From assembly GCF_003008615.1 (NCBI RefSeq), contig NZ_CP027657.1, forward strand, positions 4,216,001 through 4,280,000: 64,000 nt of DNA, in the 5' to 3' direction. Source of the stretch: Pseudomonas mendocina (GTDB taxonomy: Bacteria > Pseudomonadota > Gammaproteobacteria > Pseudomonadales > Pseudomonadaceae). Below, in pieces: positions 44,647-53,855 of this stretch (positions are counted from its first letter, which is position 1; every line of letters begins with the position of its first letter). The notes beneath the pieces were generated by a model. That model was not told the DNA's origin. It searched no databases and worked only from the letters and a program-made list of their open reading frames with translations. The translations under genes and the position numbers were made by a program.

Positions 44647-46350
44647 ATGATCGAGGTAACCGAAGTTTCCATTGCCGAGCTGCGCGCCGCGCTGGAGTCC
44701 GGCCGCACCACGGCGGTCGAGCTGGTCAAGGCCTACCTGGCGCGAATCGACGCCTACGATGGCCCGGATACGCCGACCCGGCTCAACGCGGTGGTGGTGC
44801 GTAACCCCGACGCGTTGAAGGAAGCCGAGGCCTCCGATGCGCGCCGCGCCCGTGGCGAAACCCTCGGGCCATTGGATGGGATTCCCTATACCGCCAAGGA
44901 CAGTTATCTGGTCAAGGGGCTGACGGCCGCCTCTGGCAGCCCGGCGTTCAAGGATCTGGTGGCGCAGCGCGATGCCTTCACCGTCGAGCGCCTGCGCGCG
45001 GCCGGTGCCATCTGCCTGGGCAAGACCAACATGCCACCGATGGCCAATGGCGGCATGCAGCGTGGCGTTTATGGCCGCGCCGAAAGCCCCTACAACGCCG
45101 ATTACCTGCCCGCGCCGTTCGCCTCGGGCTCGTCCAATGGTGCCGGTACGGCAACCGCTGCCAGCTTCTCCGCCTTCGGCCTGGCCGAGGAAACCTGGTC
45201 TAGCGGGCGCGGCCCGGCCTCCAACAACGGCCTGTGCGCCTACACCCCGTCGCGTGGGGTGATCTCGGTACGCGGTAACTGGCCGCTGACGCCGACCATG
45301 GACGTGGTGGTGCCTTACGCCCGCACCATGGCCGATCTGCTGGAAGTGCTCGACGTGGTCGTGGCCGACGATGCCGATTCCCGTGGTGACCTGTGGCGTT
45401 TGCAGCCCTGGGTGCCGATCCCGCGGGCCTCCGAAGTACGCCCCGAGTCTTACCTGGCACTGGCGGCCAAGGCCGATGCACTGGCCGGCAAGCGCCTGGG
45501 CGTGCCGCGCATGTTCATCAACAAGGACGAAGAGGCCGGTACCAGCGAAGCACCGGGTATCGGCGGGCCGACCGGCCAGCGCATTCACACCCGGCCGACG
45601 GTGATCGCCCTGTGGGAGGCCGCGCGCCAGGCGCTGGAAGCGGCCGGTGCCGAAGTAGTGGAGGTGGACTTCCCGCTGGTGTCCAACTGCGAGGGCGATC
45701 GCCCCGGCGCTCCGACCGTGTTCAATCGCGGCATCGTCACGCCCGAGTTCCTGCATGACGAACTGTGGGAACTGAGCGGTTGGGCCTTCGATGACTTCCT
45801 GCGTGCCAACGGCGACCCCAAGCTCAATCGCCTGGCCGACGTGGATGGCCCGCAGATCTTCCCGCACGACCCCGGCACGCTGCCGAACCGTGAGGGCGAT
45901 CTGGCGGCGGGCATGGACGAATACGTCAACATGGCCAAGCGTGGCATCAAGCCCTGGGATCAGATCGCTACGCTGCCCGACGGCCTGCGCGGCCTGGAGC
46001 AGATTCGCAAGATCGATCTGGAAGACTGGATGGATCGGTTGGGGCTGGATGCGGTGCTGTTCCCCACCGTGGCCGACGTGGGCCCAGCTGATGCCGATGT
46101 GAACCCGGCTTCCGCCGATATCGCCTGGAGCAACGGCGTGTGGGTGGCCAACGGCAATCTGGCGATCCGTCACCAGGGCGTGCCGACCGTCACCGTGCCG
46201 ATGGGGGTGATGGCCGATATCGGAATGCCGGTGGGCCTGACCTTCGCGGGGCGTGCCTACGATGATTCGGCGTTGCTGCAACTGGCAGCGGCGTATGAGT
46301 CGACCGGCAACAAGCGTCAGGTACCGCCGCGTACGCCGCCGTTGGGGTGA
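44647..46350 (+). CDS. Amidase-signature family hydrolase
   Basis: A 567-residue amidase. The Ser-cis-Ser-Lys triad can be read as Lys in PYTAKDSYLVKG (near residue 87), Ser in SGSSNGAGT (near 163) and Ser in TWSSGRGPASNNG (near 188), a variant of the usual GSIRxPA loop. The N-terminus VTEVSIAELRAALESG is typical. The ATG at 44647 is used instead of 44362 because the family starts here. It is longer than most amidases by a mid insert (about 275-345). Substrate unknown; cytoplasmic. Confidence 0.85.
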   Translation: MIEVTEVSIAELRAALESGRTTAVELVKAYLARIDAYDGPDTPTRLNAVVVRNPDALKEAEASDARRARGETLGPLDGIPYTAKDSYLVKGLTAASGSPAFKDLVAQRDAFTVERLRAAGAICLGKTNMPPMANGGMQRGVYGRAESPYNADYLPAPFASGSSNGAGTATAASFSAFGLAEETWSSGRGPASNNGLCAYTPSRGVISVRGNWPLTPTMDVVVPYARTMADLLEVLDVVVADDADSRGDLWRLQPWVPIPRASEVRPESYLALAAKADALAGKRLGVPRMFINKDEEAGTSEAPGIGGPTGQRIHTRPTVIALWEAARQALEAAGAEVVEVDFPLVSNCEGDRPGAPTVFNRGIVTPEFLHDELWELSGWAFDDFLRANGDPKLNRLADVDGPQIFPHDPGTLPNREGDLAAGMDEYVNMAKRGIKPWDQIATLPDGLRGLEQIRKIDLEDWMDRLGLDAVLFPTVADVGPADADVNPASADIAWSNGVWVANGNLAIRHQGVPTVTVPMGVMADIGMPVGLTFAGRAYDDSALLQLAAAYESTGNKRQVPPRTPPLG

Positions 46351-46360
46351 GTCTCCGTCC

Positions 46361-46423
46361 CCGTGGGAGGGGCTTTAGCCGCGACTGCTTTCGAAAATGT
46401 CGCCGTTAAAGCGCCTCCCACGG
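46361..46423. repeat. REP-like inverted repeat, family 2
   Basis: CCGTGGGAGG ... CCTCCCACGG with internal GGCTTTAGCCGCGA; close relative at 63862-63913. Confidence 0.8.
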
Positions 46424-46448
46424 TTTATGGCTCTCTACATCTCTGTAC

Positions 46449-46501
46449 GTAGGGTGAGTGCAACCCGCCGCGATGGTAATGGCGGGTTGCACCCGCCCTA
46501 C
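46449..46501. repeat. Imperfect palindromic repeat, family 3
   Basis: GTAGGGTGAGTGCAACCCGCC paired with GGCGGGTTGCACCCGCCCTAC around an 11-base loop, just before the xcpQ stop; may terminate transcription. Confidence 0.75.
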
Positions 46502-46518
46502 GAATGAATCGCCCTAAG

Positions 46519-48456
46519 TTACTCTCGTAGATCCACTGCCGGTGCGCCCTGGCCGTCGAACAGCTGGCCTGGGGTGCTGGGCAGGATGCTGGGGCGGCCA
46601 TTTGTGCCGTCGCCGAGGATGCGGATATCGCTGTACTTCTTGCCCGATAGCGCGGCCAAGCCGGCGCCGTCGCGTACCACGGTGGGCCGCAGGAAGACCA
46701 TCAGGTTGCGCTTGATGTGCGAGTCGCGGGTGGAGCGGAACAGGCCGCCAATCAGAGGAATGTCACCGAGCAGCGGTACCTTGGAGGTGGCCTGGGTGAC
46801 GTCGTCCTGAATCAGCCCGCCGAGCACGATCACCTGGCCGTCATCGGCGAGGATGGTGCTCTTGATCGAGCGTTTGTTGGTCACCAGGTCGACCGCCTGG
46901 GCGTTGAGCCCGGTACTGGGGGCTATGGAGGAGATCTCCTGCTCGATCTCCAGGCGCAGGGTGGCGCCTTCGTTGATGCTTGGCGTGACCTTGAGGGTGA
47001 CGCCGATGTCCTTGCGCTCGATGGTGGTGAAGGGGTTGCCGGCGCCCGAGGCGTCGGTGGTGTAGGAGCCGGTCTGGAAGGGCACGTTCTGCCCGACGAG
47101 GATTTCCGCCTTCTGGTTGTCCAGGGTGAGCAGGCTCGGTGTGGACAGCAGGTTGCTCTTGCTGTTGGCCGACAGTGCGGTGATCAGCGCGCCGAAGCGA
47201 TCGCTGCCGACGCCGATGATGGCGCCGTCGGGCAGTGTGGTGTTCTCCGGCACTTCGCCGCTTTGCAGAATCTGCAGCACGGTGCCGACCGACAGACCAG
47301 TGCCGCCGAAATTCACTCCGCCCAGGCCGCCGGTGCTGCCACGGGCGTCCACTGCCCACTGCACGCCGACAGCGTCGGTGATGTCGCCGGAAATCTCCAC
47401 GATGGCCGCCTCGACCATCACCTGGGCGCGTGGCACGTCGAGTTGGCGCACGATGTCCTCGAGGGTGGCGACCAGATCCGGCTCGGCCAGCAGCACCAGG
47501 GCATTGAGGCTCTCGTCGGCGCGGATGAGGATGTTCGATTGCTTGCCGGTGGTTTCGCCAGTTTGCTGGTTCTTCAGGCCTTCGGAGATTTCCCCGAGGG
47601 TTTCGGCCAGGGATTTGGCGTTGTTGTGGCGCAGGCGAATTACCCGGGTGTTGGCCGAGCGGCTGGTGGGGCTGTCCAGCGAGCGGGCGAGGTCGGCCAG
47701 TTTGGCACGGGCATCCGGCGGGCCGAGCAGGATCAGGCGGTTGGTGCGCGCGTCGGCCACCACCTGGGTGGCGCTGGTGCCCTTGGCCTGGCCGCGAGCG
47801 ATGGCGGTGTTGAGCACCTCGGCGGCGTCCATCACCCAGGCGTGTTGCAGGGTGACTACGCTGAAGTCCTGCGCGCCGCTCTGATCGAGCTGGCGCATCA
47901 GGTCTTCGATGCGTTCGATGTTGGCGCTGCGGTCACTGATGATCAGTGCGTTGGACGAGGTGACGGCTGCCAGGTGGCCGTATTGCGGCACCAGTGGACG
48001 GATCAGCGGAATCAGCTCGGCAACCGGCGCGTGCTGCACCTGGATCAGGCGGGTTTCCAGGCGATCCGGTGCGGGCCGGCCGGCGTCGGCTTCGGCCTTG
48101 GCCTCGGCGTTGGGCACGATGCGCGCCTGGTCGCCCTGGGTCAGTACGCTGAAACCATGGGTGGCCATCACCGAAAGGAACAACTGGTAGACCTCGGACA
48201 GGCCCAGCGGTGTGCTCGATACCACGTTGACCTGGCCCTTCACCCGAGGGTCGACGACGAAGGTCTGCCCGGTGATGCTGGCGATCTGGTCGATGAACTC
48301 GCGTATGTCCGCGCCCTTGAGGTTGATGGTCCAGCTTTCTTCCTGCTGGTTGGCGCTGGCCGGCGCCTGTTGGATCTGCGCGAGCAGAGGCAGTGGTGCG
48401 ACGGCCAGGCTGGCGGCGAGGAGGGCGAGGGTCAGTCGGCTTCGGAGAACAGGCAT
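46519..48456 (-). CDS. xcpQ: Type II secretion secretin (GspD/XcpQ)
   Basis: A 645-residue outer-membrane secretin. Signal peptide at about 1-26 (LLA-Q). N0 domain (WTINLKGADIREFIDQIASITG), N1-N3 repeats, then the C-terminal secretin domain with SNLLSTPSLLTLDNQKAEILVG, and the VPLLGDIPLIGGLFRS signature near 560. An S-domain-like tail follows. Start ATG at 48456 is preferred over the ORF start because the signal peptide begins there. It lies directly after xcpP with 4 bp between, opposite to the xcpR operon. Confidence 0.95.
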   Translation of the reverse strand: MPVLRSRLTLALLAASLAVAPLPLLAQIQQAPASANQQEESWTINLKGADIREFIDQIASITGQTFVVDPRVKGQVNVVSSTPLGLSEVYQLFLSVMATHGFSVLTQGDQARIVPNAEAKAEADAGRPAPDRLETRLIQVQHAPVAELIPLIRPLVPQYGHLAAVTSSNALIISDRSANIERIEDLMRQLDQSGAQDFSVVTLQHAWVMDAAEVLNTAIARGQAKGTSATQVVADARTNRLILLGPPDARAKLADLARSLDSPTSRSANTRVIRLRHNNAKSLAETLGEISEGLKNQQTGETTGKQSNILIRADESLNALVLLAEPDLVATLEDIVRQLDVPRAQVMVEAAIVEISGDITDAVGVQWAVDARGSTGGLGGVNFGGTGLSVGTVLQILQSGEVPENTTLPDGAIIGVGSDRFGALITALSANSKSNLLSTPSLLTLDNQKAEILVGQNVPFQTGSYTTDASGAGNPFTTIERKDIGVTLKVTPSINEGATLRLEIEQEISSIAPSTGLNAQAVDLVTNKRSIKSTILADDGQVIVLGGLIQDDVTQATSKVPLLGDIPLIGGLFRSTRDSHIKRNLMVFLRPTVVRDGAGLAALSGKKYSDIRILGDGTNGRPSILPSTPGQLFDGQGAPAVDLRE

Positions 48457-48460
48457 CGGT

Positions 48461-49108
48461 TCAGTCGCTTTCCATGGGCTGATCGGAGGGCGTTTCCACG
48501 GGCAGGGTGCCAGAGGCTTCCATCTGTTCGCGCAGCGCTTGCATGCGCTGGCGCAGTTGTTCGAGGTTGTCCTGGCCGAGTTGATCGAACTGCTGCAGCG
48601 GGTCTTCCGTTGCGGCTTCGACCGGCGGGGTATAGCTGTATTGCCCGCTTTGCGAGCGGGGGAAGGTAAGGCTTTCGCGGCGGCCGTTGCGCACCAGTTC
48701 GACGCGGTCGGCGTAGACGGCATCGAGGCGCACGCCGTTGTCCACGTCCGTACCGATGGCATAACGCTGGGGGCTCTGACCCTGGCGCTGAATCATCGCG
48801 CTGGAGCGCTGCGGGTCGCTGTGCACGAAACTGCCGAGCAAGGTCAGCTGCAGATTGGTGGCTGGCGGTGGGCCACTGTCGGCCTGGCGGGGCGTACCGA
48901 ACAACTGGGCGATGGGCGCCTGAGCGCGTTGTTCGAGGCCGGGGGCTGCTTGGCTGGGGGGCTGTTCCACTGGGCCGCGCACCAGACGCAACAGTTCGGC
49001 GCTCTGCCAGGCCAGGCTGACGCTCAGGGCGATCAGCACGAGCATGCCGATCAGGCTCGGGGCATTGTCCTTGAGCCGCTGGGAAAGGGCCGAGATGGGC
49101 AAAAGCAT
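48461..49108 (-). CDS. xcpP: Type II secretion inner-membrane protein GspC/XcpP
   Basis: A 215-residue protein with one membrane helix (about 20-38), a Pro/Gln-rich periplasmic linker, and an HR domain (about 70-145; QLTLLGSFVHSDPQRSSAMI, RYAIGTDVDNGVRLDAVYADRVEL) that contacts the secretin. The C-terminus holds a coiled coil (QQFDQLGQDNLEQLRQRMQAL) instead of a PDZ domain, as in P. aeruginosa XcpP. A GTG one codon upstream is an alternative start. First gene of the xcpPQ operon. Confidence 0.92.
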   Translation of the reverse strand: MLLPISALSQRLKDNAPSLIGMLVLIALSVSLAWQSAELLRLVRGPVEQPPSQAAPGLEQRAQAPIAQLFGTPRQADSGPPPATNLQLTLLGSFVHSDPQRSSAMIQRQGQSPQRYAIGTDVDNGVRLDAVYADRVELVRNGRRESLTFPRSQSGQYSYTPPVEAATEDPLQQFDQLGQDNLEQLRQRMQALREQMEASGTLPVETPSDQPMESD

Positions 49109-49228
49109 CACTCCGGAAACGACGTTCTAATTCTTCTTATGTGTGCTGGGCGTCGCGCGCTGATCATAGCAGTCTGCGCGCGGTTGGCATCCCCCAAATA
49201 GGGTGGGTGTGCTGTTCCTGGCAATGTG

Positions 49229-49419
49229 TTAGAACCTGCTCACGATCTGCTGCACGTCGGCCCTACTGCGTTAAAAACAGGCTGGAACGCCAGCCCGGTC
49301 GGAATGCTCATTTACAGCTCGTAAAGTCGAGCGCGACTCCGACCGCTCCTCGCCTGTTTTTGCGGGGCCGCCATCGGTATTGTATGGCTCTAGCTCGCGA
49401 GATCCTGAACAGGTTCTTA
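49229..49419. mobile_element. MITE-like element in the xcpP-xcpR promoter region
   Basis: Ends TTAGAACCTG (49229-49238) and CAGGTTCT (49410-49417) form near-perfect terminal inverted repeats. The core 49265-49361, read on the minus strand, contains CGGAGTCGCGCTCGACTTTA and CGAGCTGTAAATGAGCA and the ACAGGC/GCCTGT blocks, also seen in the element at 52371-52523. No ORF; it occupies nearly half of the 420-bp gap between xcpP and xcpR. Remaining bases show only a GGCCCATTGGGCC palindrome near 49459. Confidence 0.7.
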
Positions 49420-49528
49420 AAGATAATTGCATAAACATACAAGAAGACCGTCCTAGAGGTGGCCCATTGGGCCAAAACGGCCAGGTTAGGCTGTAATACC
49501 GGGATAAGGTTCTGTTCTAAGGTCACGC

Positions 49529-51016
49529 ATGAACGCTTCGTTGCTCGAAACCCCGCTGCGCCGCCTGCCCTTCAGCTTTGCCAAGCGTCACGGCCTGGTG
49601 TTCGTCACGCATGATGGGCGCACCAGTCTGGCCCATCGCGTCGACTGTGACCTGGCCGCGTTGGCCGAGGCCCAGCGTTTCGCCGGGCGCAGCCTGCCGC
49701 TGCAGGTGCTAGATGCCCAGGCGTTCGCCCAGGCACTGGGCGCGGCCTATCAACATGACTCCGCCTCCATGCAGCTGGCCGAGGACATCGGTGGCAGTCT
49801 CGATCTGGCCTCGCTGGCCGACCAGGTGCCGGAAACCGAGGATCTGCTGGAGCAGGAGGACGATGCGCCGATCATCCGCCTGATCAACGCTATCCTCGGC
49901 GAAGCGATCAAGGAAAACGCCTCTGACATCCACCTGGAAACCTTCGAGAAGCGCCTTGTCGTGCGCTTTCGGGTGGACGGCATCCTGCGCGAGGTGCTCG
50001 AGCCCAAGCGCGAGCTGGCGGCGCTGCTGGTATCGCGAGTGAAGGTGATGGCGCGCCTGGACATCGCCGAGAAACGCATCCCGCAGGACGGGCGCATTTC
50101 GCTCAAGGTCGGAGGGCGCGAGGTGGACATTCGCGTGTCGACGCTGCCGTCGGCCAATGGCGAGCGGGTGGTGCTGCGACTGCTCGACAAACAGGCCGGG
50201 CGGTTGTCGCTGCAGCATCTGGGCATGCGCGCCGAGGATCGCGCGCTGATGGAAGAAACCGTGCGCAAGCCGCACGGCATTCTGCTGGTCACCGGGCCCA
50301 CCGGCTCGGGCAAGACCACCACGCTGTACGCCAGCCTGGTCAGCCTCAACGATCACACGCGCAACATCCTCACCGTCGAAGATCCCATCGAATACCACCT
50401 CGAAGGTATCGGTCAGACCCAGGTCAACACCAAGGTGGATATGACCTTCGCTCGCGGCCTGCGCGCCATCCTGCGCCAGGATCCGGACGTGGTGATGGTC
50501 GGCGAGATTCGCGACAAGGAAACCGCCGAGATCGCCGTGCAGGCCTCGCTGACCGGCCACCTGGTGCTGTCCACGCTGCACACCAACAGCGCCATCGGAG
50601 CCATTACCCGTTTGGTGGACATGGGCGTGGAGCCCTTCCTGCTGTCGTCATCACTGCTCGGCGTGCTGGCCCAGCGCCTGGTGCGCGTGCTGTGCCCGTC
50701 ATGCAAGGAGCCCTATGCCGCCGATTCGGCCGAATGCGCGTTGCTTGGCGTGCCGGCCAGTTCGCCACCGACCCTGTACCGCGCCCGTGGTTGTGCGCAT
50801 TGTCATCAGCAGGGCTACCGTGGACGTACCGGCATCTATGAGCTGGTGGTGTTCGACGAAAGCATGCGCTCCCTGGTGCATAGCCGCGCTTCCGAACAGG
50901 ACATGACCCGTCATGCTCGCACGCTGGGGCCGAGCATCCGCGACGATGGTCGGCGCAAGGTGCTGGAAGGGGTGACCACGGTCGAGGAAGTGCTACGTGT
51001 GACGCGAGAGGAATGA
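49529..51016 (+). CDS. xcpR: Type II secretion ATPase GspE/XcpR
   Basis: A 495-residue cytoplasmic hexameric ATPase that powers pseudopilus assembly. The N1/N2 region binds XcpY; Walker [10 protein letters not shown] starts at residue 256, the Asp box is EDPIEYH, Walker B-like [14 protein letters not shown] and the His box [10 protein letters not shown] follow, and a four-cysteine zinc loop (LCPSCKEP ... CAHCHQQGY) sits near 390-425. First gene of the rightward xcpR-Z set, divergent from xcpPQ. Confidence 0.97.
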   Translation: MNASLLETPLRRLPFSFAKRHGLVFVTHDGRTSLAHRVDCDLAALAEAQRFAGRSLPLQVLDAQAFAQALGAAYQHDSASMQLAEDIGGSLDLASLADQVPETEDLLEQEDDAPIIRLINAILGEAIKENASDIHLETFEKRLVVRFRVDGILREVLEPKRELAALLVSRVKVMARLDIAEKRIPQDGRISLKVGGREVDIRVSTLPSANGERVVLRLLDKQAGRLSLQHLGMRAEDRALMEETVRKPHGILLVTGPTGSGKTTTLYASLVSLNDHTRNILTVEDPIEYHLEGIGQTQVNTKVDMTFARGLRAILRQDPDVVMVGEIRDKETAEIAVQASLTGHLVLSTLHTNSAIGAITRLVDMGVEPFLLSSSLLGVLAQRLVRVLCPSCKEPYAADSAECALLGVPASSPPTLYRARGCAHCHQQGYRGRTGIYELVVFDESMRSLVHSRASEQDMTRHARTLGPSIRDDGRRKVLEGVTTVEEVLRVTREE

Positions 51017-51045
51017 TGGCGATTGGGATGTTGGCATCGGCTCTT

Positions 51046-51091
51046 GTAGGAGCGGTTTTAGCCGCGAGTCGTTGTGAATCGCGGCTGAAGC
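51046..51091. repeat. REP-like repeat between xcpR and xcpS
   Basis: GTAGGAGCGGTTTTAGCCGCGA followed by TCGCGGCTGAAGC; the TAGCCGCGA/TCGCGGCTG arms pair. This is the common Pseudomonas REP type and lies inside the 123-bp gap, an unusually wide spacing for this operon. Confidence 0.7.
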
Positions 51092-51139
51092 GCAATGCCG
51101 CCCAACCGTTCCTATGGGGACAACTGGAGCGATTTGCCG

Positions 51140-52357
51140 ATGGCGGCCTTTGAATATATCGCCCTCGACGGGCGCGGCCGTCAGCAGAAGGGCGTGCTGG
51201 AGGCCGACAGCGCGCGCCAGGTGCGTCAGTTGTTGCGCGAGCGCCAGCTGGCGCCGCTGGAGGTCAAGGCCACGCGCAGCCGTGAGCAGGGCAGTGGCGG
51301 AGCGCGTCTTAGCTTTGCTCGTGGCCTGTCGGCGCGTGATCTGGCGCTGGTCACGCGGCAGTTGGCGACGCTGATCCAGGCAGCGCTGCCCATCGAAGAG
51401 GCGCTGCGTGCGGCCGCCGCGCAATCCACCAACTCGCGTATCCAGGGCATGTTGCTGGCGGTGCGCGCTCGCGTGCTGGAGGGCCACAGCCTGGCCGGCA
51501 GCCTCAAGGAGTTTCCCGCCGCCTTCCCCGAGCTGTACCGCGCCACGGTGGCGGCCGGCGAGCATGCCGGGCACCTCGGCCCGGTGCTGGAGCAACTGGC
51601 CGACTACACCGAGCAGCGTCAGCAGTCGCGGCAGAAGGTGCAGTTGGCGCTGCTCTATCCGGTGATCCTGATGTGCGCGTCGTTGCTGATCGTCGGCTTT
51701 CTGCTCGGCTACGTGGTGCCGGACGTGGTCAAGGTCTTCGTCGATTCCGGTCAGACCCTGCCGGCGCTGACGCGCGGGCTGATCGCCCTCAGTGATTGGG
51801 TCAAGGCCTGGGGCCTGGTCGCGTTGGTGGCGCTGGCGCTGGCGGTCTTCGCCTTGCGTGCAGCCCTGCGTGACGAGGCATTCAAGCTACGCTGGCATCG
51901 ATTCCTGCTGCGCATGCCGCTGATTGGGCGACTGGGTCGCGCCACCGATTGCGCGCGTTTCGCCTCGACCCTGGCCATCCTTACCCGCAGTGGCGTACCA
52001 CTGGTGGAGGCACTGGCGATTGCTGGTGAGGTGATCGGCAATCGAGTGATCCGTGGCGAGGTCGTGGTGGCGGCGCAGAAGGTGCGCGAAGGCGGCAGCC
52101 TGACCCGCTCGCTGGAGGCCACTGGGCAGTTTCCGCCGATGATGCTGCACATGATCGCCAGCGGCGAACGTTCGGGCGAGCTGGATCAGATGTTGGCGCG
52201 TACGGCGAAGAACCAGGAAAACGACCTCAGCGCGCAGATCGCCCTGCTGGTCGGGCTGTTCGAGCCGTTCATGCTGGTATTCATGGGGGCAGTGGTGCTG
52301 GTGATCGTGCTGGCCATCCTGTTGCCGATTCTTTCTTTGAACCAAATGGTGGGGTAG
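51140..52357 (+). CDS. xcpS: Type II secretion inner-membrane platform protein GspF/XcpS
   Basis: A 405-residue polytopic protein with three helices (about 172-195, 222-242, 376-400) between two cytoplasmic GspF domains (about 70-190 and 275-395). RQLATLIQAALPIEEALRAA and the second repeat FASTLAILTRSGVPLVEALA show the duplication. The N-terminus FEYIALDGRGRQQKG is typical. ATG at 51140 is chosen, with GGAGCG 12 bases upstream; it is separated from xcpR by a REP element. Confidence 0.95.
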   Translation: MAAFEYIALDGRGRQQKGVLEADSARQVRQLLRERQLAPLEVKATRSREQGSGGARLSFARGLSARDLALVTRQLATLIQAALPIEEALRAAAAQSTNSRIQGMLLAVRARVLEGHSLAGSLKEFPAAFPELYRATVAAGEHAGHLGPVLEQLADYTEQRQQSRQKVQLALLYPVILMCASLLIVGFLLGYVVPDVVKVFVDSGQTLPALTRGLIALSDWVKAWGLVALVALALAVFALRAALRDEAFKLRWHRFLLRMPLIGRLGRATDCARFASTLAILTRSGVPLVEALAIAGEVIGNRVIRGEVVVAAQKVREGGSLTRSLEATGQFPPMMLHMIASGERSGELDQMLARTAKNQENDLSAQIALLVGLFEPFMLVFMGAVVLVIVLAILLPILSLNQMVG

Positions 52358-52370
52358 CTAGGTGAAAAGC

Positions 52371-52523
52371 AGACTGTTGAAACACGTAGGCGAGGAAGCC
52401 AGTGCAAGGCAAAAACAGGCGAGGATCCGGTCGGAGTCGCGTTCGACTTTACGAGCTGTAAATGAGCAGTCCGAGCCTGTTTTTAACGCAGCAATGGCAA
52501 CGCAGGTAGTGTTTCGACGGTCT
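52371..52523. mobile_element. 153-bp MITE-like element inserted at the xcpT start
   Basis: AGACTGTTGAAACAC (52371-52385) and GTGTTTCGACGGTCT (52509-52523) are terminal inverted repeats matching at 13 of 15 positions. The interior shares the CGACTTTACGAGCTGTAAAT core with the element at 49229-49419 but in reverse orientation. Length 153 bp is divisible by three and its sequence has no stop in the xcpT frame. Confidence 0.75.
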
Positions 52524-52946
52524 GCTAGAAGGCAGGCGGGTTTCACACTTATCGAAATCATGGTGGTAGTGGTGATTCTGGGCATTCTGGCGGCGCTGGT
52601 AGTGCCGCAGGTGATGAGCCGGCCGGATCAGGCCAAGGTCACTGCCGCCCAGAACGACATCCGCGCCATCGGCGCGGCGCTGGATATGTACAAGCTCGAC
52701 AACCACAACTACCCCAGCACCCAGCAGGGCCTGGAAGCGCTGGTGAGCAAGCCGAGCGGCAACCCGCCAGCGAAGAACTGGAACAAGGACGGCTACCTCA
52801 AGCGCCTGCCCATCGATCCCTGGGGTAACCCTTATCAATACCTCGCCCCTGGCACCAAGGGCGCCTTCGATCTCTACTCGCTCGGCGCCGACGGCAAGCA
52901 GGGCGGCAGCGACCTGAACGCCGATATCGGTAACTGGGATCTCTGA
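52494..52946 (+). CDS. xcpT: Major pseudopilin GspG/XcpT, start region inside a repeat element
   Basis: A 150-residue prepseudopilin. The processing site is QAG-FTLIEIMVVVVILGI, and SRPDQAKVTAAQNDI, LDMYKLDNHNYPSTQQGLEA and DPWGNPYQYLAPGTKG are the canonical GspG body with the calcium-binding tail DLYSLGADGKQGGSDLNADI. With ATG at 52494 the leader is 16 residues, a normal length, but this ATG lies in the 153-bp element and has no ribosome site. The reading frame stays open back to a GTG at 52362, five bases past xcpS, which may be the old native start; from there the leader would be about 60 residues. Cleavage by the prepilin peptidase is needed. Confidence 0.88.
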   Translation: MATQVVFRRSARRQAGFTLIEIMVVVVILGILAALVVPQVMSRPDQAKVTAAQNDIRAIGAALDMYKLDNHNYPSTQQGLEALVSKPSGNPPAKNWNKDGYLKRLPIDPWGNPYQYLAPGTKGAFDLYSLGADGKQGGSDLNADIGNWDL

Positions 52947-52953
52947 CCCGAGC

Positions 52954-53475
52954 ATGATCGGCGTGCCGGCAAAAACGCGCGGCTTCACCCTCATCGAGCT
53001 ATTGGTGGTGCTGGTGATTCTCGGCAGCCTGATCGGTCTGGCGGTGTTCAGCACCGGCATCGCCGGGCCCGGGCGCGAACTGCGCAGCGAAGCCGAGCGC
53101 CTCAGTGGGCTGATTGGCGTGCTGCTCGACGAAGCGGTGCTGGATAACCGTGAGTACGGCCTGAGTTTCACCCGCGAAGGCTATCGAGTCCTGCGTTATG
53201 ACCCACTGCGTGCCGAGTGGCAGGCCCTCGATCGCCAGGCCCATCGCCTGCCAGAATGGGCCATGCTGGAGTTCGAGGTCGAAGGTGAGGCCCTTAGCCT
53301 ACCTGTGACGGCCAGTGCCGCCGCGCCGCAGTTGCTGATTCTCTCCAGTGGCGAGCTGACACCGTTTCGCCTGCGCCTGGCCGAACGTCGTCGCGATGGC
53401 TTGCGCCTGCAATTGTCCAGCGATGGCTTCGGCCTGCCGCGTGTCGAGGAACTGGGCGCGGGACGTGCCGGATGA
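52954..53475 (+). CDS. xcpU: Minor pseudopilin GspH/XcpU
   Basis: A 173-residue prepseudopilin. Leader KTRG-FTLIELLVVLVILGSL is processed after the glycine; Glu5 is present. The body has the GspH domain with LRSEAERLSGLIGVLLDEAV and REYGLSFTREGYRVL. It starts 7 bp after xcpT and overlaps xcpV by four bases. It helps build the pseudopilus. Confidence 0.92.
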   Translation: MIGVPAKTRGFTLIELLVVLVILGSLIGLAVFSTGIAGPGRELRSEAERLSGLIGVLLDEAVLDNREYGLSFTREGYRVLRYDPLRAEWQALDRQAHRLPEWAMLEFEVEGEALSLPVTASAAAPQLLILSSGELTPFRLRLAERRRDGLRLQLSSDGFGLPRVEELGAGRAG

Positions 53476-53855
53476 GGTCGGCGCGCGGCTTTACTCTGCT
53501 CGAGGTACTGGTGGCCCTGGCCATCTTCGCTCTGGTCGCCGCCAGCGTGCTTACTGCCAGCGCGCGCAGTGTCCGTACCGCCAGCCAACTGGAAGACAAG
53601 ACCCTGGCCATGTGGGTGGCCGACAATCGCCTGACGGAGTTGCAACTGGCCGATACGCCACCGGCCGATGGCCGCGACCAGGGCCAGGTGGAGTTCGCCG
53701 GGCGCCGCTGGGTGTGGCAGAGCGAAATCCAGGCCACCAGCGAACCGGCCATGCGCCGAGTGACGCTGTGGGTTGTCGCTGAAGAACGCGGCGTCAGCGG
53801 TGATCTGCGTGAGCGGGCGCTGGTGACCCTCAGCGGTTTCCTGGGGGCGCCATGA
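53472..53855 (+). CDS. xcpV: Minor pseudopilin GspI/XcpV
   Basis: A 127-residue prepseudopilin: RSARG-FTLLEVLVALAIFALVAASVL leader and helix, then LEDKTLAMWVADNRLTELQL and FAGRRWVWQSEIQAT, characteristic of GspI. It nucleates the pseudopilus tip with XcpW and XcpX. Its 3' end lies in a duplicated 48-bp block (see the repeat at 53820). Confidence 0.92.
   Translation: MRSARGFTLLEVLVALAIFALVAASVLTASARSVRTASQLEDKTLAMWVADNRLTELQLADTPPADGRDQGQVEFAGRRWVWQSEIQATSEPAMRRVTLWVVAEERGVSGDLRERALVTLSGFLGAP

Noticed and set aside
44590-46281. 563-codon open frame opposite the amidase
   Set aside because: His/Arg/Gly-rich shadow without any motif.
46717-48669. 650-codon open frame opposite xcpQ/xcpP
   Set aside because: Composition-driven shadow (long Gly/Val/Ala/Gln run) of two well-recognised secretion genes.
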